NCBI RefSeq assembly: GCF_902859695.1
Contig: NZ_CADIJL010000023.1
Location: 1-64,000 of the forward strand
Source: Achromobacter ruhlandii
GTDB lineage: Bacteria; Pseudomonadota; Gammaproteobacteria; Burkholderiales; Burkholderiaceae_B
Direction of reading: 5' to 3'
DNA: 64,000 nt
Position 1 is the stretch's first letter. Each line of letters begins with the position of its first letter. The notes below the pieces were generated by a model. The model did no database searches. It saw only the letters and a list, made by a program, of their open reading frames with translations, and was not told the origin of the DNA. Positions 8,808 through 20,933 of this stretch are shown piece by piece. The translations under genes and the position numbers were made by a program.

Positions 8808-9112
8808 GGCGATGCTTCAAAGGGCGGGCGCGCGCAGCGGGACCCGCGGGGGCTGGCTGATCATCGGGCGGATCAATGGGTTGATCCCGGTTAGGCGAAT
8901 CATAAAGCACGGCGCGGCGCGCCTGCGCGAAAGGCCACGTTGGCGCGTTCCAGAAATCGCGCTTGCCGCGCAGCGGTGGCCGGTGCGAATGACCGGGACG
9001 CGGGCAGGGGTATCGGGGGAGCGCGCCGCGCCGCATGGGGATGGCGATAGCGCGGCCGCGCGTGCGGCGATGTCCAGGGCCTGCGCGAGACGCTCCTGGA
9101 TGCCCCTACGCC
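8808..9112 (-). other. Intergenic region upstream of thiG
   Basis: This 305-base gap separates btuF from thiG, both leftward. I found no convincing thiS and none of the conserved TPP-riboswitch blocks. On the minus strand TATGAT (complement of 8899-8904) could be a -10 box. Just downstream, GGATCAA (8870-8876) and TTGATCC (8881-8887) form a perfect 7-bp inverted repeat with a 4-base loop in the putative leader. Nothing else is recognisable. Confidence 0.35.
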
Positions 9113-10045
9113 TCAGGGTTGGCGCAACCGGTCCAGGTCGGCGCACAACTGTTCGGCCGCATCGATCAGGCGCGGACCGGGGCGGTACAGCGCGTCGGCG
9201 TCGATGCCGTAGACGTGGCCCGCCAACGCCGCCGGCAGGCCCATGGCGCGCCAGGCGGCCAGGTTGCGGGTGGTGTCGGCGGGCGCGGAGACGCCGGCCA
9301 GCACCGCATCGGGCCGCGCCGCCAGCACGCTTTCCAGGCCGACCTGCGGCGCCACCACCGGCGCCTGGGCGAAGACGTTGACGCCGCCGCACAGGCGCAG
9401 CGCGTCGCTGACGATGCTGGCGTGGTTCAGCGTGTAGATGGGGTCCAGGCCCGCCTGCACGAAGACCCGCACCGGCGCGCGGCCGGCGTAGCGCGCGGCC
9501 AGCGCGTCCAGGCGCGCGCGCAGGGCCTGGGCGGCGGGGCCGGCCTGCGCCTCGGTGCCGAACAGCACACCCAGGCGTTCGACCGCGTCGGGAATGGCCG
9601 CGAGCGTCTGCGGGTCGCTGTAGTAGACCGCCACGCCGAGCTTGTCCATCACGCGCGCCAGCGGCGCGGCGGCGGAAGGCTGCCAGGCGATCACCAGGTC
9701 CGGACGGGTGGCGGCCACGCGCTCGGGATCGGGCTGGGTGCCGTCGCCGATGACCGGCAGGGCGCGGGCCGCGGGCGGATAGTCGCTGCCGCGGATCGTG
9801 GCGACCAGGTAGGCGCCGGCGCCGGCCGCGTAGACCAGCTCGGTGGCGTGCGGCGCCAGGGTCACCGCGCGCCGCGCCGGGGCGGCCAGGGTGACGTCGC
9901 GGCCGCGGTCGTCGCGCGCGTGGACCGCCGCCGGGGCTTCGACCGAGGTCGCGGCTGCAGTCTTGGGCGAGGTGTCGGCCGCCGCCGGCCCCGGGACGCA
10001 CAGCAGCCCCAGGACGGCGAACGGAAGGGCGCGGACGAACGTCAT
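9113..10045 (-). CDS. btuF: Periplasmic cobalamin-binding protein (BtuF-like, helical-backbone metal receptor family)
   Basis: A 310-residue secreted binding protein. The signal peptide is MTFVRALPFAVLGLLCVPGPAAAD. The mature protein has the two-lobe, helix-linked fold of class III binding proteins, seen in AVTLAPHATELVYAAGAG and ATIRGSDYPPAARALPVIGDG, which are typical of BtuF (SD-P-xxA-P-IG). It would deliver vitamin B12 to an inner-membrane BtuCD. The context supports B12: btuB lies immediately upstream in the same direction (54-base gap), a cobalamin riboswitch precedes btuB, and metH is adjacent. No permease or ATPase gene is in the window. A siderophore substrate is possible but less likely. 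Confidence 0.82.
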   Translation of the reverse strand: MTFVRALPFAVLGLLCVPGPAAADTSPKTAAATSVEAPAAVHARDDRGRDVTLAAPARRAVTLAPHATELVYAAGAGAYLVATIRGSDYPPAARALPVIGDGTQPDPERVAATRPDLVIAWQPSAAAPLARVMDKLGVAVYYSDPQTLAAIPDAVERLGVLFGTEAQAGPAAQALRARLDALAARYAGRAPVRVFVQAGLDPIYTLNHASIVSDALRLCGGVNVFAQAPVVAPQVGLESVLAARPDAVLAGVSAPADTTRNLAAWRAMGLPAALAGHVYGIDADALYRPGPRLIDAAEQLCADLDRLRQP

Positions 10046-10099
10046 GCGAGGGATCGATACGGTGGGCGTGGAGGAACGCCGACTATATCGGATCGCCGC

Positions 10100-12139
10100 T
10101 TAGTAGCGCACCGTGAGGGAGGCGTAGAAGTTGCGGCCGGGCGCGGGGTACAGGTTGTAGTTGGCAACCGGGCCCAGCATCTGGAACGAGGCATCGCCGC
10201 CACGGATGCCGTAGGTGGCGTACTTGCGGTCCAGCAGGTTGTTGATGCCGAACGCGCCTTCGATGTTGCGGGTGAACTTGTAGGCCACCTTGGTATTGAA
10301 GAGCACGTAGGCGTCCAGCTGCGTGTCGAACTGGTTGGCCTGGTCGTTGTCCATGCGCGACTTGCCCACGTACTGCGCCGTCACGTTCCACAGGAACGCG
10401 TCGGTGGGGCGCCAGGTCACGCCGGCGTTGGCCAGCCACTTGGGCGCCAGCGGCACGGTCTTGCCCGCCAGGTCGACGCCGCCGTAGGTGCCCGAGCGGA
10501 ATTGCGCTTCCATCCAGGTCAGGTTGGCGTCCAGCGTCAGGCTGCTGGTCAGCTTGTGGTGGCCTTCCAGTTCGATGCCCTGGCGACGGGTCGGATCCAG
10601 GTTGGTGTTGGCGCCGGTGCCCGGACCCCACATGCCGTCGGCCAGCGGGTTGTACTGGATCTCGTTGGTCAGGTCATAGCGGAACCACGACAGGCGCGCG
10701 CTGGTGCTGTCCGAGGCCCAGGTCACGCCCAGTTCCTTGTCGGTGGACGTCTGCGGCGCCAGCGGCGATTGCACCGACAGGGCTTCGTCGGCATTGGGCA
10801 GGCGGAAGCTGCGGCCGACCTTGCCGTACAGGCCGAAGCCGGCGGGCAGGTCCTGGCGCACGCCGAGCTGCCAGGCGGTCAGGTGGTGGCCCTTGTCGGA
10901 CTCCTCGCCCGAGCCGGAAATCACTTCCAGCTTGTCGGAGGCGTACTGGCGGCGCGCGCCCAGGGTGACGTAGGTGCTGTCGGTGGCGCGGATCTGGCCT
11001 TCGGCGAACAGGCCGTACTGATGCTGGCGCGACTGCCACTTGGAGGGGGCGAAGTCGTAGTAGGCGTTCTGGTCGGCGGAGGTCTTGGCTTCCTGCGCGT
11101 CGGCGCCGAACACCACGCTGTGGCCGCCGTTGATCGGCAGGCGGTAGCGCAGGCTGGCCAGGTTCTCTTCCAGCTTCTGCTGGCGCAGCGTGTCGCCGAA
11201 ACCGTCGTACGACAGGCCGTTGAGCTTCTTCTCGCGGGTCGAGGCGTCGGCGTACAGCGTGCCCACGCCGAGCTGCTGCTCGACCTGCAGGCCGAAGGTG
11301 GTGGTGGTGGTCTTGACGAAGTCGACCTTGTTCTTGGCGCCGCGCGGGTCGCTTTCGAACTGGTTCTCGCCCGTGGTCGGGTTGATCAGGCGCGGGCCCG
11401 GCAGGTCCAGCTTCTGTGTGGTGGTGTTGCCATACAGGCGGATCGAGCCGTTGTCGTGGCGGAAAGTGATGCCGCCACCGCCGCCCTCGCGGCTCTCGCC
11501 GCTGTGCTCGCGGTAGCCGTCGCTGTGCAGCGACTGCATGTAGGCGTCCACGCCCACCTTCTGGTTGTTCAGCGCCACGGCGGCGTCGTACTGGCGCAGG
11601 CCGTAGCTGCCGAAAGTGGCGGTGGCGCGGGCCGTGACCGGCTCCTTGGCGAAGTCCTTGCGGGTGATGATGTTGATCACGCCGCCGGTGGTGCCGCCGC
11701 CGTATTGCACCGAGCCGCTGCCGCGCACGATTTCGACGCGTTCGACCTGGTCCAGCGGCACCACGCCCAGGCTGGGGGCGGACAGATCGTTGGTGTTCTG
11801 CTTGACGCCGTCGATCATGATCAGCGTGTTGCTGGCGCCGGTGATGCCGAAGCCGCGCAGGTCGACGATGGCGTTGTCGCTGGCGCTGGTGGTGTTGACC
11901 AGGTGGATGCCGGCCTGCGTCGACAGCAGGTCCTGCATGGTGCGGGCGCTGCTGGCGGCGATGTCTTCGGCGGTGATGACGGAGATCGACACTGGCAGGG
12001 TGCGGCCATCGCTGGGCACGCGCTGGGCGGTGACGGTGACGGTGTCGAGTTCGGGAGTGGCGGCTTGCTGGGCGGCCGAGAGGGCCGGGGCGGAACAGAG
12101 CAGGGCGCCAGCGTAGCGCCGGATGGAGCGGGATTTCAT
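10100..12139 (-). CDS. btuB: TonB-dependent outer membrane receptor, probable vitamin B12 receptor BtuB
   Basis: A 679-residue TonB-dependent transporter. A signal peptide ends around LSAAQQA, and a TonB box (LDTVTVTAQ) lies near residue 31. The plug domain (ISVITAEDIAASSARTMQDLL through GVVPLDQVERVEIVRGSGS) precedes a 22-strand barrel that ends in the aromatic residue of LTVRY. It would import cobalamin using TonB energy. The specificity call rests mainly on the cobalamin riboswitch at 12250-12450 and the downstream btuF. Sequence alone would also allow a siderophore or other metallophore. Confidence 0.85.
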   Translation of the reverse strand: MKSRSIRRYAGALLCSAPALSAAQQAATPELDTVTVTAQRVPSDGRTLPVSISVITAEDIAASSARTMQDLLSTQAGIHLVNTTSASDNAIVDLRGFGITGASNTLIMIDGVKQNTNDLSAPSLGVVPLDQVERVEIVRGSGSVQYGGGTTGGVINIITRKDFAKEPVTARATATFGSYGLRQYDAAVALNNQKVGVDAYMQSLHSDGYREHSGESREGGGGGITFRHDNGSIRLYGNTTTQKLDLPGPRLINPTTGENQFESDPRGAKNKVDFVKTTTTTFGLQVEQQLGVGTLYADASTREKKLNGLSYDGFGDTLRQQKLEENLASLRYRLPINGGHSVVFGADAQEAKTSADQNAYYDFAPSKWQSRQHQYGLFAEGQIRATDSTYVTLGARRQYASDKLEVISGSGEESDKGHHLTAWQLGVRQDLPAGFGLYGKVGRSFRLPNADEALSVQSPLAPQTSTDKELGVTWASDSTSARLSWFRYDLTNEIQYNPLADGMWGPGTGANTNLDPTRRQGIELEGHHKLTSSLTLDANLTWMEAQFRSGTYGGVDLAGKTVPLAPKWLANAGVTWRPTDAFLWNVTAQYVGKSRMDNDQANQFDTQLDAYVLFNTKVAYKFTRNIEGAFGINNLLDRKYATYGIRGGDASFQMLGPVANYNLYPAPGRNFYASLTVRY

Positions 12140-12587
12140 CTACAAGACCTCGATGCGACCCGCGACCCCGCAGGTCAATCACGATGGGGAGGAAACCCGG
12201 GGCCACGCCGCGATCCCTGGGGAGCGGGCGCCGGACGGGCGTCCTGGCGATCGAACAGGCCGGTATCGGGCTGCCATGGGCGCATCGCGCGCATGGGGAC
12301 CGTTGCGGGGGCAGCACAGGCTGGATATCCGGGCCAGCCGGCCTTGTGGGCGGCGGGGCGGGCGTCTTCCTGTTTCCCGTTTACCTTTCGCGCGCGGACC
12401 GGCAAGTGTTGCGTTCTTGCCTGTCCCAGTGCGCCGAAAGCACCGGTTCGGGGCCGAAACTGTATCACCGGAGGGCGAAACAGGGCCTGTTTTGTTACGA
12501 TCAGGGGTTGATTTTTCGGCCTTTATCGCTTTTTAGCGACATTTGCGCGGCCGCTTTCGTTGCCCAACCCTCCTTTCGGACCTGAAC
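12140..12587. other. Divergent btuB-metH intergenic region
   Basis: This 448-base gap separates btuB (leftward) from metH (rightward). Most of it is the cobalamin riboswitch of btuB. Its right part (about 12485-12545) is AT-rich against the background, with TTTTTCGG and GCTTTTTAGC stretches, and is the likely metH promoter region. I looked for the conserved core of the S-adenosylhomocysteine riboswitch in front of metH and did not find it. Confidence 0.5.
12250..12450 (-). promoter_or_regulatory. Cobalamin riboswitch controlling btuB-btuF
   Basis: Read on the minus strand, the leader contains the class hallmarks in the right order. A GGTG-type start (complement of 12441-12446) is followed by CGGGAAACAGG (within 12371-12381) and GCCCCCGCAACGGT (complement of about 12299-12312, the most diagnostic block). 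The B12 box AGCCCGATACCGGCC lies near the end (complement of 12258-12272). It sits about 110 bases before the btuB start. By family it should repress btuB when adenosylcobalamin is plentiful. Confidence 0.88.
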
Positions 12588-16361
<3,774 letters not shown>

Positions 16362-16411
16362 GGCCGGTTTCGCCGCCGCGCCGGCCCCGTCCGGCATCTC
16401 AGTGCCACCCC

Positions 16412-16449
16412 AGCGCCGCCCCGGCTCGTCCGGCGCGGCGCTTTGTTTT
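16412..16449 (+). terminator. Rho-independent terminator after metH
   Basis: AGCGCCGC (16412-16419) pairs with GCGGCGCT (16435-16442), with additional inner CCGG pairing, and is followed by TTGTTTTA. It lies about 50 bases after the metH stop. Confidence 0.7.
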
Positions 16450-16456
16450 ATTCGGA

Positions 16457-16528
16457 CGGTTTACCAAATGGATAGTGGTAAACCATGATGTGCCAAATTG
16501 GTAAACCACATAATATTTGGTCCAACCA
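16457..16528. promoter_or_regulatory. Array of four TGGT/ACCA operators before the FadR-type repressor gene
   Basis: Four palindromic sites of the FadR-subfamily type occur in 72 bases: CGGTTTACCA at 16457-16466 (9 of 10), TGGTAAACCA at 16476-16485, TGGTAAACCA at 16499-16508 and TGGTCCAACCA at 16518-16528. The last ends 13 bases before the ATG of the regulator gene. The stretch is AT-rich and should contain the promoter, so binding would repress the regulator and the downstream operon. Confidence 0.7.
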
Positions 16529-16540
16529 CTTTCAACCGAC

Positions 16541-17269
16541 ATGACACTACAACTGATCCCCAAGCCCGAGGAACCCGCCAGCAAGCCGGTGGCCGACCGC
16601 GCCTACCTGCGGCTGGCCGCGCAGATCCAGGCGCTGGTCGCGCAGGGCGAGTTCGCGGTGGGCAAGCGCCTGCCGGCCGAGCGCGCGCTGGCCGAGCGCT
16701 TCGACGTCAGCCGCACCTCGCTGCGCGAGGCCATCATCGCGCTGGAACTGCAGGGCGTGGTGGAAGTGCGCGGCGGCTCGGGCATCTACGTCTGTGAGCC
16801 CAAGCCGGGCGTGGCGCGCCTGCCGGCCGCGCAGGAGCCGGGCGCCGGTCCGTTCGAACTGCTGCGCGCGCGCTGCCTGGTGGAATCCGAGATCGCGGCG
16901 CTGGCGGCCACGACGCGCAACGATGCCGACCTGGACCGCATCTTCGAAGCGCTGACCACCATGCGCGAACAGATGATGCACAAGGAAGAGAACCAGGAGG
17001 CCGACCGCCGTTTCCACCTGTACATCGCGCAGTCCACCGGCAACAGCGTGCTGCTGGGCACGGTGACGGCGATGTGGGACCAGGCGCAAGGCCCCATCTG
17101 GGAAAAGATCGAACAGCATTTCCACACGCAGGAATTGCGCCAGGCCTCGCAGGAAGACCATCAGCGCATCTTCAGCGCGCTGGTGGCGCGCGATGCGGAT
17201 GGCGCGCGGCAGGCAATGCGCAATCACCTCGAACGCGTGATCGGCGAGTTCGCGCAGGGGTGGCGTTGA
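16541..17269 (+). CDS. FadR-subfamily GntR transcriptional regulator of the sugar-acid operon
   Basis: A 242-residue repressor. The winged-helix HTH spans about residues 20-88 (GKRLPAERALAERFDVSRTSLREAI and the wing VEVRGGSGIYV). An all-helical FCD effector domain follows from about residue 100, with the metal-ligand pattern ADRRFHLYIA and later EDHQRIF and NHLERV. FCD regulators commonly bind sugar acids such as gluconate, galactonate or uronates. The ATG at 16541 is preferred over an in-frame TTG at 16517 that lies inside an operator. It is the first gene of a cluster running to 25220 and probably senses its substrate or intermediate. Confidence 0.9.
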   Translation: MTLQLIPKPEEPASKPVADRAYLRLAAQIQALVAQGEFAVGKRLPAERALAERFDVSRTSLREAIIALELQGVVEVRGGSGIYVCEPKPGVARLPAAQEPGAGPFELLRARCLVESEIAALAATTRNDADLDRIFEALTTMREQMMHKEENQEADRRFHLYIAQSTGNSVLLGTVTAMWDQAQGPIWEKIEQHFHTQELRQASQEDHQRIFSALVARDADGARQAMRNHLERVIGEFAQGWR

Positions 17270-17352
17270 CGTAATACCGGCAGGCGGCCCCCGGCTGAGC
17301 GCGGAAGATACCGCGCCCCGGAACCGGGCGACACACATCAGGAGACAACAGG

Positions 17353-18219
17353 ATGCAGCAAAGGAACAAGGGGAGCCGCGCCTGGCACAGGGCGGCGGCG
17401 ATGTTGTCGGCGTGCGCGCTGACGGCCTATGCGCTGGCGGCGCCGGCGATGGCGCAGGAAGCGCCCGCGGCGGGCCAGAGCGCGCGCATCGATGCGATCC
17501 GCAAGGCGGGCGAGCTGCGCGTCGGCGTGCTGCAGAATGCGCCCTGGCTGCTGCAGGACGTGTCCGGCAAGGGCGGCGAGGGCTGGAGCGGCCCGGCCTG
17601 GCTGCTGGCCAAGGAATACGCCCGCCTGTTGGGCGTGAAGCTGACGCCGGTGCAGGTCTCGCACGAGACCAAGGTGCCGGTGCTGGCGGCCAACCAGGTC
17701 GACATGACCATCAGCCCGCTGGCCGAGACGCCGGAGCGCCTGAAAGTGGTCGACTTCGTGCTGTATTCGTCCACCAGCGTCTGCCTGTTCGGCCTGGCGT
17801 CCAATCCCAAAATGGCCGCGGCCAGGTCGGTCGATGACCTGAACCGGCCCGGCGTCACCATCGCCTACTTCACCGGCGGCGCCGAGGAAGCCTGGGTCAA
17901 GCAGCGCTTTCCCAACGCCACGCTGCGCGCCGTGGCCAACTCGGGCGCCACCGCGCCGATCGAGGAAATCATGGCCAAGCGCGCCGACGCGGCGCCGATC
18001 AACCGCGTGCCCTGGGTCGGCCTGAGCCGCAAGGTGCGCGGCCTGACCGCGCTGCCCGCCGAGGCCAACTGCCAGCAGAGCACCGAAAAGGCCTCGCCGG
18101 TGGGCCTGGCGATCGACAAGAACCAGCCCGAATACCTGGCCTGGCTGCGGCAGGTGGCCGCCGGCATGAAGACGCGCCTGGACGCCGACGAAATGCGCAT
18201 CATCGAACAGACCCCGTAG
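17353..18219 (+). CDS. ABC transporter periplasmic binding protein, polar-amino-acid (SBP family 3) type, copy 1
   Basis: A 288-residue secreted protein with a signal peptide ending near PAMAQEA. After it comes the family-3 binding fold starting ARIDAIRKAGELRVGVLQNAPWL and continuing through VSHETKVPVLAANQVDMTISPLAETPERLKVVDFV. It is clearly paralogous to the next gene across the full length. Family-3 proteins usually bind amino acids, but the neighbouring enzymes act on sugar acids, so the ligand may be an acidic sugar. A purine-rich site (AGGAGACAACAGG) precedes the ATG. Two such genes for one permease/ATPase set suggest broadened or split specificity. Confidence 0.88.
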   Translation: MQQRNKGSRAWHRAAAMLSACALTAYALAAPAMAQEAPAAGQSARIDAIRKAGELRVGVLQNAPWLLQDVSGKGGEGWSGPAWLLAKEYARLLGVKLTPVQVSHETKVPVLAANQVDMTISPLAETPERLKVVDFVLYSSTSVCLFGLASNPKMAAARSVDDLNRPGVTIAYFTGGAEEAWVKQRFPNATLRAVANSGATAPIEEIMAKRADAAPINRVPWVGLSRKVRGLTALPAEANCQQSTEKASPVGLAIDKNQPEYLAWLRQVAAGMKTRLDADEMRIIEQTP

Positions 18220-18350
18220 GCCGCTCCGGCCTTTCCCCACCCCACTGGATTCACCGACCCCGCGCAAGGCGCGCGGCCCGGGCGACTGCCCGCGGCCTCG
18301 CGCGCCCGCATCCGGCGTCCGCCGCCGGGCTTGCCTCCAAGGAGACCGCA

Positions 18351-19184
18351 ATGCAACCGTCCTTCCTCACCCGTTTCGCCGCCACCGCCCTGCTGCTGGC
18401 CGGCGCCGCCACCGCCCAGGCGCAGACGCCGCCCGCGCCCGGCGAGAGCCCGCGCATCGACGCCATCCGCAAGGCCGGCGTGCTGCGCGTGGGCGTGGTC
18501 AACAACCCGCCGTGGCTGGTGCAGAACACCACCGGCTCGGGCGAGCCCTGGATGGGCTCGTCGTGGCTGCTGGGCAAGGAATTCGCGCGCCTGCTGGACG
18601 TGAAGATCGTGCCGGTGCAGGTCAGCCACGAAACCAAGGTGCCGGCGCTGATCGCCAACCAGATGGACATCATGATCGGGCCGCTGAACCAGAACGCCGA
18701 GCGCGCCAAGATCATCGACTTCGTCACCTTCTCGAACACCAGCGTCTGCATGTTCGGCCTGGCGTCCAATCCCAAGTTCACCAGCGCCACCAAGGTCGAG
18801 GACTTCAACCAGCCCGGCATCACCATGGCCTACTTCTCGGGCGCCGGCGAAGAGCCGCTGGTGCTGGAGAACTTCCCCAAGGCCAAGCTGCGCGGCGTCA
18901 CCAACTCGGGTTCGGTGGCGCCGATCGAGGAAGTGCTGGCGGGCCGCTCCGACGTGGCGCCGCTGAACCGCATGCTCTGGCCCAACATCAGCAGGAAGGT
19001 CAAGGGCCTGGCCGTGTTCCCCAAGGAAAACGACTGCCAGGACAGCAAGATCTTCGCGATCGACGCGGGCATGGGCGTGGCCAAGAACCAGCCGGTGTAC
19101 CTGGAGTGGCTGCGCAAGGTGGAAGCGCGCATGCATCCCGAACTGGTGGCCGAAGAGCGCCGCATGACACAGAACCTGAAGTAA
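18351..19184 (+). CDS. ABC transporter periplasmic binding protein, SBP family 3 type, copy 2
   Basis: A 277-residue paralogue of the preceding gene, with a signal peptide ending near TAQAQTPP. It shares long matching segments (RIDAIRKAGVLRVGV, PVQVSHETKVPALIANQMDI, SVCMFGLASNPKF, NSGSVAPIEEVLAGRSD). AAGGAGACC before the ATG is a strong ribosome site. The 131-base gap after copy 1 is GC-rich with several inverted repeats (for example around 18276-18299) that could stabilise the first message. Together the pair looks like a tandem duplication that has since diverged. The ligand is unknown; context suggests a hexonate or uronate. Confidence 0.88.
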   Translation: MQPSFLTRFAATALLLAGAATAQAQTPPAPGESPRIDAIRKAGVLRVGVVNNPPWLVQNTTGSGEPWMGSSWLLGKEFARLLDVKIVPVQVSHETKVPALIANQMDIMIGPLNQNAERAKIIDFVTFSNTSVCMFGLASNPKFTSATKVEDFNQPGITMAYFSGAGEEPLVLENFPKAKLRGVTNSGSVAPIEEVLAGRSDVAPLNRMLWPNISRKVKGLAVFPKENDCQDSKIFAIDAGMGVAKNQPVYLEWLRKVEARMHPELVAEERRMTQNLK

Positions 19185-19196
19185 GGCGGACACACC

Positions 19197-20234
19197 ATGC
19201 TCAATTGCGCGATTCATGGGGCCGAGGACTTGCGGCTGGTGGAACAGGCGCCCGAACCGCTGGGCCCGACGCAGGTGCGCGTCGGCGTCAAGGCGGTCGG
19301 CATCTGCGGTTCGGACCTGCATTACTACCGCCACGGGCGGGTCGGCGACTTCGTCATCCGCGAACCGCTGACGCCGGGCCACGAGGCCTCGGGCCAGGTG
19401 CTGGAGGTCGGTTCGGCGGTCACCGCCGTCAAACCCGGCGACCGCGTGGCGCTGGATCCGGCCCGCACCTGCGGCGTGTGCCGCTATTGCCGCCAGGGCG
19501 ATGCCAACCACTGCGAGGCGGTGTTCTTCTTCGGCAGCGCCAGCCGCTATCCGCATATGCAGGGCGCGATGCGCGAGCAGGTGGTGGTGCAGGAAAAGCA
19601 ATGCGTGCCGGTGCCGGACAGCCTTTCGTTCGAGCTGGCCGCCTTCGGCGAGCCGCTGGCGGTGGCGCTGCACGCGGTGCGCAGCGCCGGCACGCTGCTG
19701 GGCAAGACGGTGATGGTGGTGGGCGCCGGGCCGATCGGCGCGCTGGTGCTGATGGCGGCGCGCCTGGCCGGCGCCAGCCAAGTCATCGTGGTCGACATCG
19801 TCGACCAGACCCTGGCGACCTGCGCCAAGGTCGGCGCCACGCGCACCATCAACGCCGCCACCGAGCCGGCCGCGCTGGACGAGCTGGCGGCGGGCAAGGG
19901 CACGGTCGATGTGTGCTTCGAGGCTTCCGGCAACTACGCCGGGCTGGCCAACTGCATCCGCGCCACGCGGCCGCGCGGCACCATCGTCACGGTGGGCACG
20001 CTCAATGGCAGCAGCGAGCCGTGCCCGTTCAACCAGATCATGGTCAAGAGCCTGAACGTCATCGGCAGCTTCCGCTTCGTCGATGAATACGCCTGGGCGG
20101 TCGACTACCTGGGCCGCGGCCTGGTGGACGTGGCGCCGCTGCTGACGGCGGCGGTGCCGGCGCGCCAGGCGCACGAGGCCTTCGCGCTGGCGGCGGACCG
20201 GCGCCAGGCCATGAAAGTGATGGTGACGTTCTGA
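19197..20234 (+). CDS. Zinc-dependent L-idonate/L-gulonate 5-dehydrogenase-like oxidoreductase
   Basis: A 345-residue medium-chain dehydrogenase. Catalytic zinc ligands are C37 in GICGSDLHYY and H62/E63 in GHEASG. The structural zinc cysteines are C92, C95, C98 and C106. The NAD(P)-binding GxGxxG is VVGAGPIGALV near residue 174. The GSDLHYYRHGRVGDFVIREPL stretch is typical of L-idonate 5-dehydrogenases and related L-gulonate 5-dehydrogenases. In this operon, oxidation of L-gulonate to D-fructuronate would feed the two enzymes encoded downstream. Thirteen bases separate it from the binding-protein gene. Exact substrate is inferred. Confidence 0.82.
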   Translation: MLNCAIHGAEDLRLVEQAPEPLGPTQVRVGVKAVGICGSDLHYYRHGRVGDFVIREPLTPGHEASGQVLEVGSAVTAVKPGDRVALDPARTCGVCRYCRQGDANHCEAVFFFGSASRYPHMQGAMREQVVVQEKQCVPVPDSLSFELAAFGEPLAVALHAVRSAGTLLGKTVMVVGAGPIGALVLMAARLAGASQVIVVDIVDQTLATCAKVGATRTINAATEPAALDELAAGKGTVDVCFEASGNYAGLANCIRATRPRGTIVTVGTLNGSSEPCPFNQIMVKSLNVIGSFRFVDEYAWAVDYLGRGLVDVAPLLTAAVPARQAHEAFALAADRRQAMKVMVTF

Positions 20235-20267
20235 GCCCGGCCGCGCTCGCGACCGCACGGAGATTCC

Positions 20268-20933
20268 ATGGACTTCGATTTTTCCCCCATCGTCGATAAC
20301 TGGCGCTTCTTCGCCAGCGGCCTGGGCATCACGGTGGCGCTGAGCGCCGTCACGGCGGTGTCCAGCATCCTGCTGGGCCTGGTGATCGCGCTGCTGCGCC
20401 TGTACGGGCCGCGCTGGCTGCGGGTGCTGCTGGTGTTCTACATCGACAGCATGCGCGCCATTCCGGTGCTGGTGGTGCTGGTGTGGATCTACTTCGCCTT
20501 CCCGCTGCTGGCCGGGGTGACCTTCGCGCCGTTCTGGGCGGCGCTGGTGGCGTTGACGCTGCACATCGCGGCCTATTCGGCCGAGGTGATCCGCGCCGGC
20601 ATCGAGTCGGTGCGCCCGGGACAGATGCGCGCCGGCCTGGCGCTCGGCATGTCGCGGGCCCAGGCGCTGCGCAAGATCATCCTGCCGCAGGCCACCATCC
20701 GCATGCTGCCGGCCTTCGGCTCGGTGCTGACGGTGGCGATCAAGGACACCGCCATCGCCACGGTGATCGCGGTGCCCGAGCTGATGCACAAGGCCGAGAC
20801 CATCGCCGGGCAGAGCTACCGGCCGATCGAGGTGTTCACCGCGGTGATCGTGGCGTACTTCGTGATCCTGTTCCCGGTGACGCGCGGCGTGGACCGGCTG
20901 TACCAACGTTACGCACACCTGGGGCGCTCATGA
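20268..20933 (+). CDS. ABC transporter permease, polar-amino-acid (HisM/GlnP) type, subunit 1
   Basis: A 221-residue inner-membrane permease with about five hydrophobic helices. The start FDFSPIVDNWRFFASGLGITVALS is typical of HisMQ proteins, and the EAA loop that docks the ATPase reads AGLALGMSRAQALRKIILPQA. The gene overlaps the next permease gene (ATG at 20930 inside the stop), so the two are coupled and probably form a heterodimer. It works with the two binding proteins upstream and the ATPase downstream. Confidence 0.92.
   Translation: MDFDFSPIVDNWRFFASGLGITVALSAVTAVSSILLGLVIALLRLYGPRWLRVLLVFYIDSMRAIPVLVVLVWIYFAFPLLAGVTFAPFWAALVALTLHIAAYSAEVIRAGIESVRPGQMRAGLALGMSRAQALRKIILPQATIRMLPAFGSVLTVAIKDTAIATVIAVPELMHKAETIAGQSYRPIEVFTAVIVAYFVILFPVTRGVDRLYQRYAHLGRS

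Noticed and set aside
8808-8960. TPP riboswitch before thiG
   Set aside because: The conserved CTGAGA and ACCTGATCTGG-like blocks are not present on the minus strand.
9035-12511. Long open frame on the plus strand across btuF and btuB
   Set aside because: Its product is low-complexity (repeats of GVGAG, HVQR and AVAA) and it runs antisense through two well-supported genes and the riboswitch.
12455-12587. S-adenosylhomocysteine or SAM riboswitch before metH
   Set aside because: The conserved core sequences of these riboswitches are not present; only AT-rich promoter-like sequence is seen.
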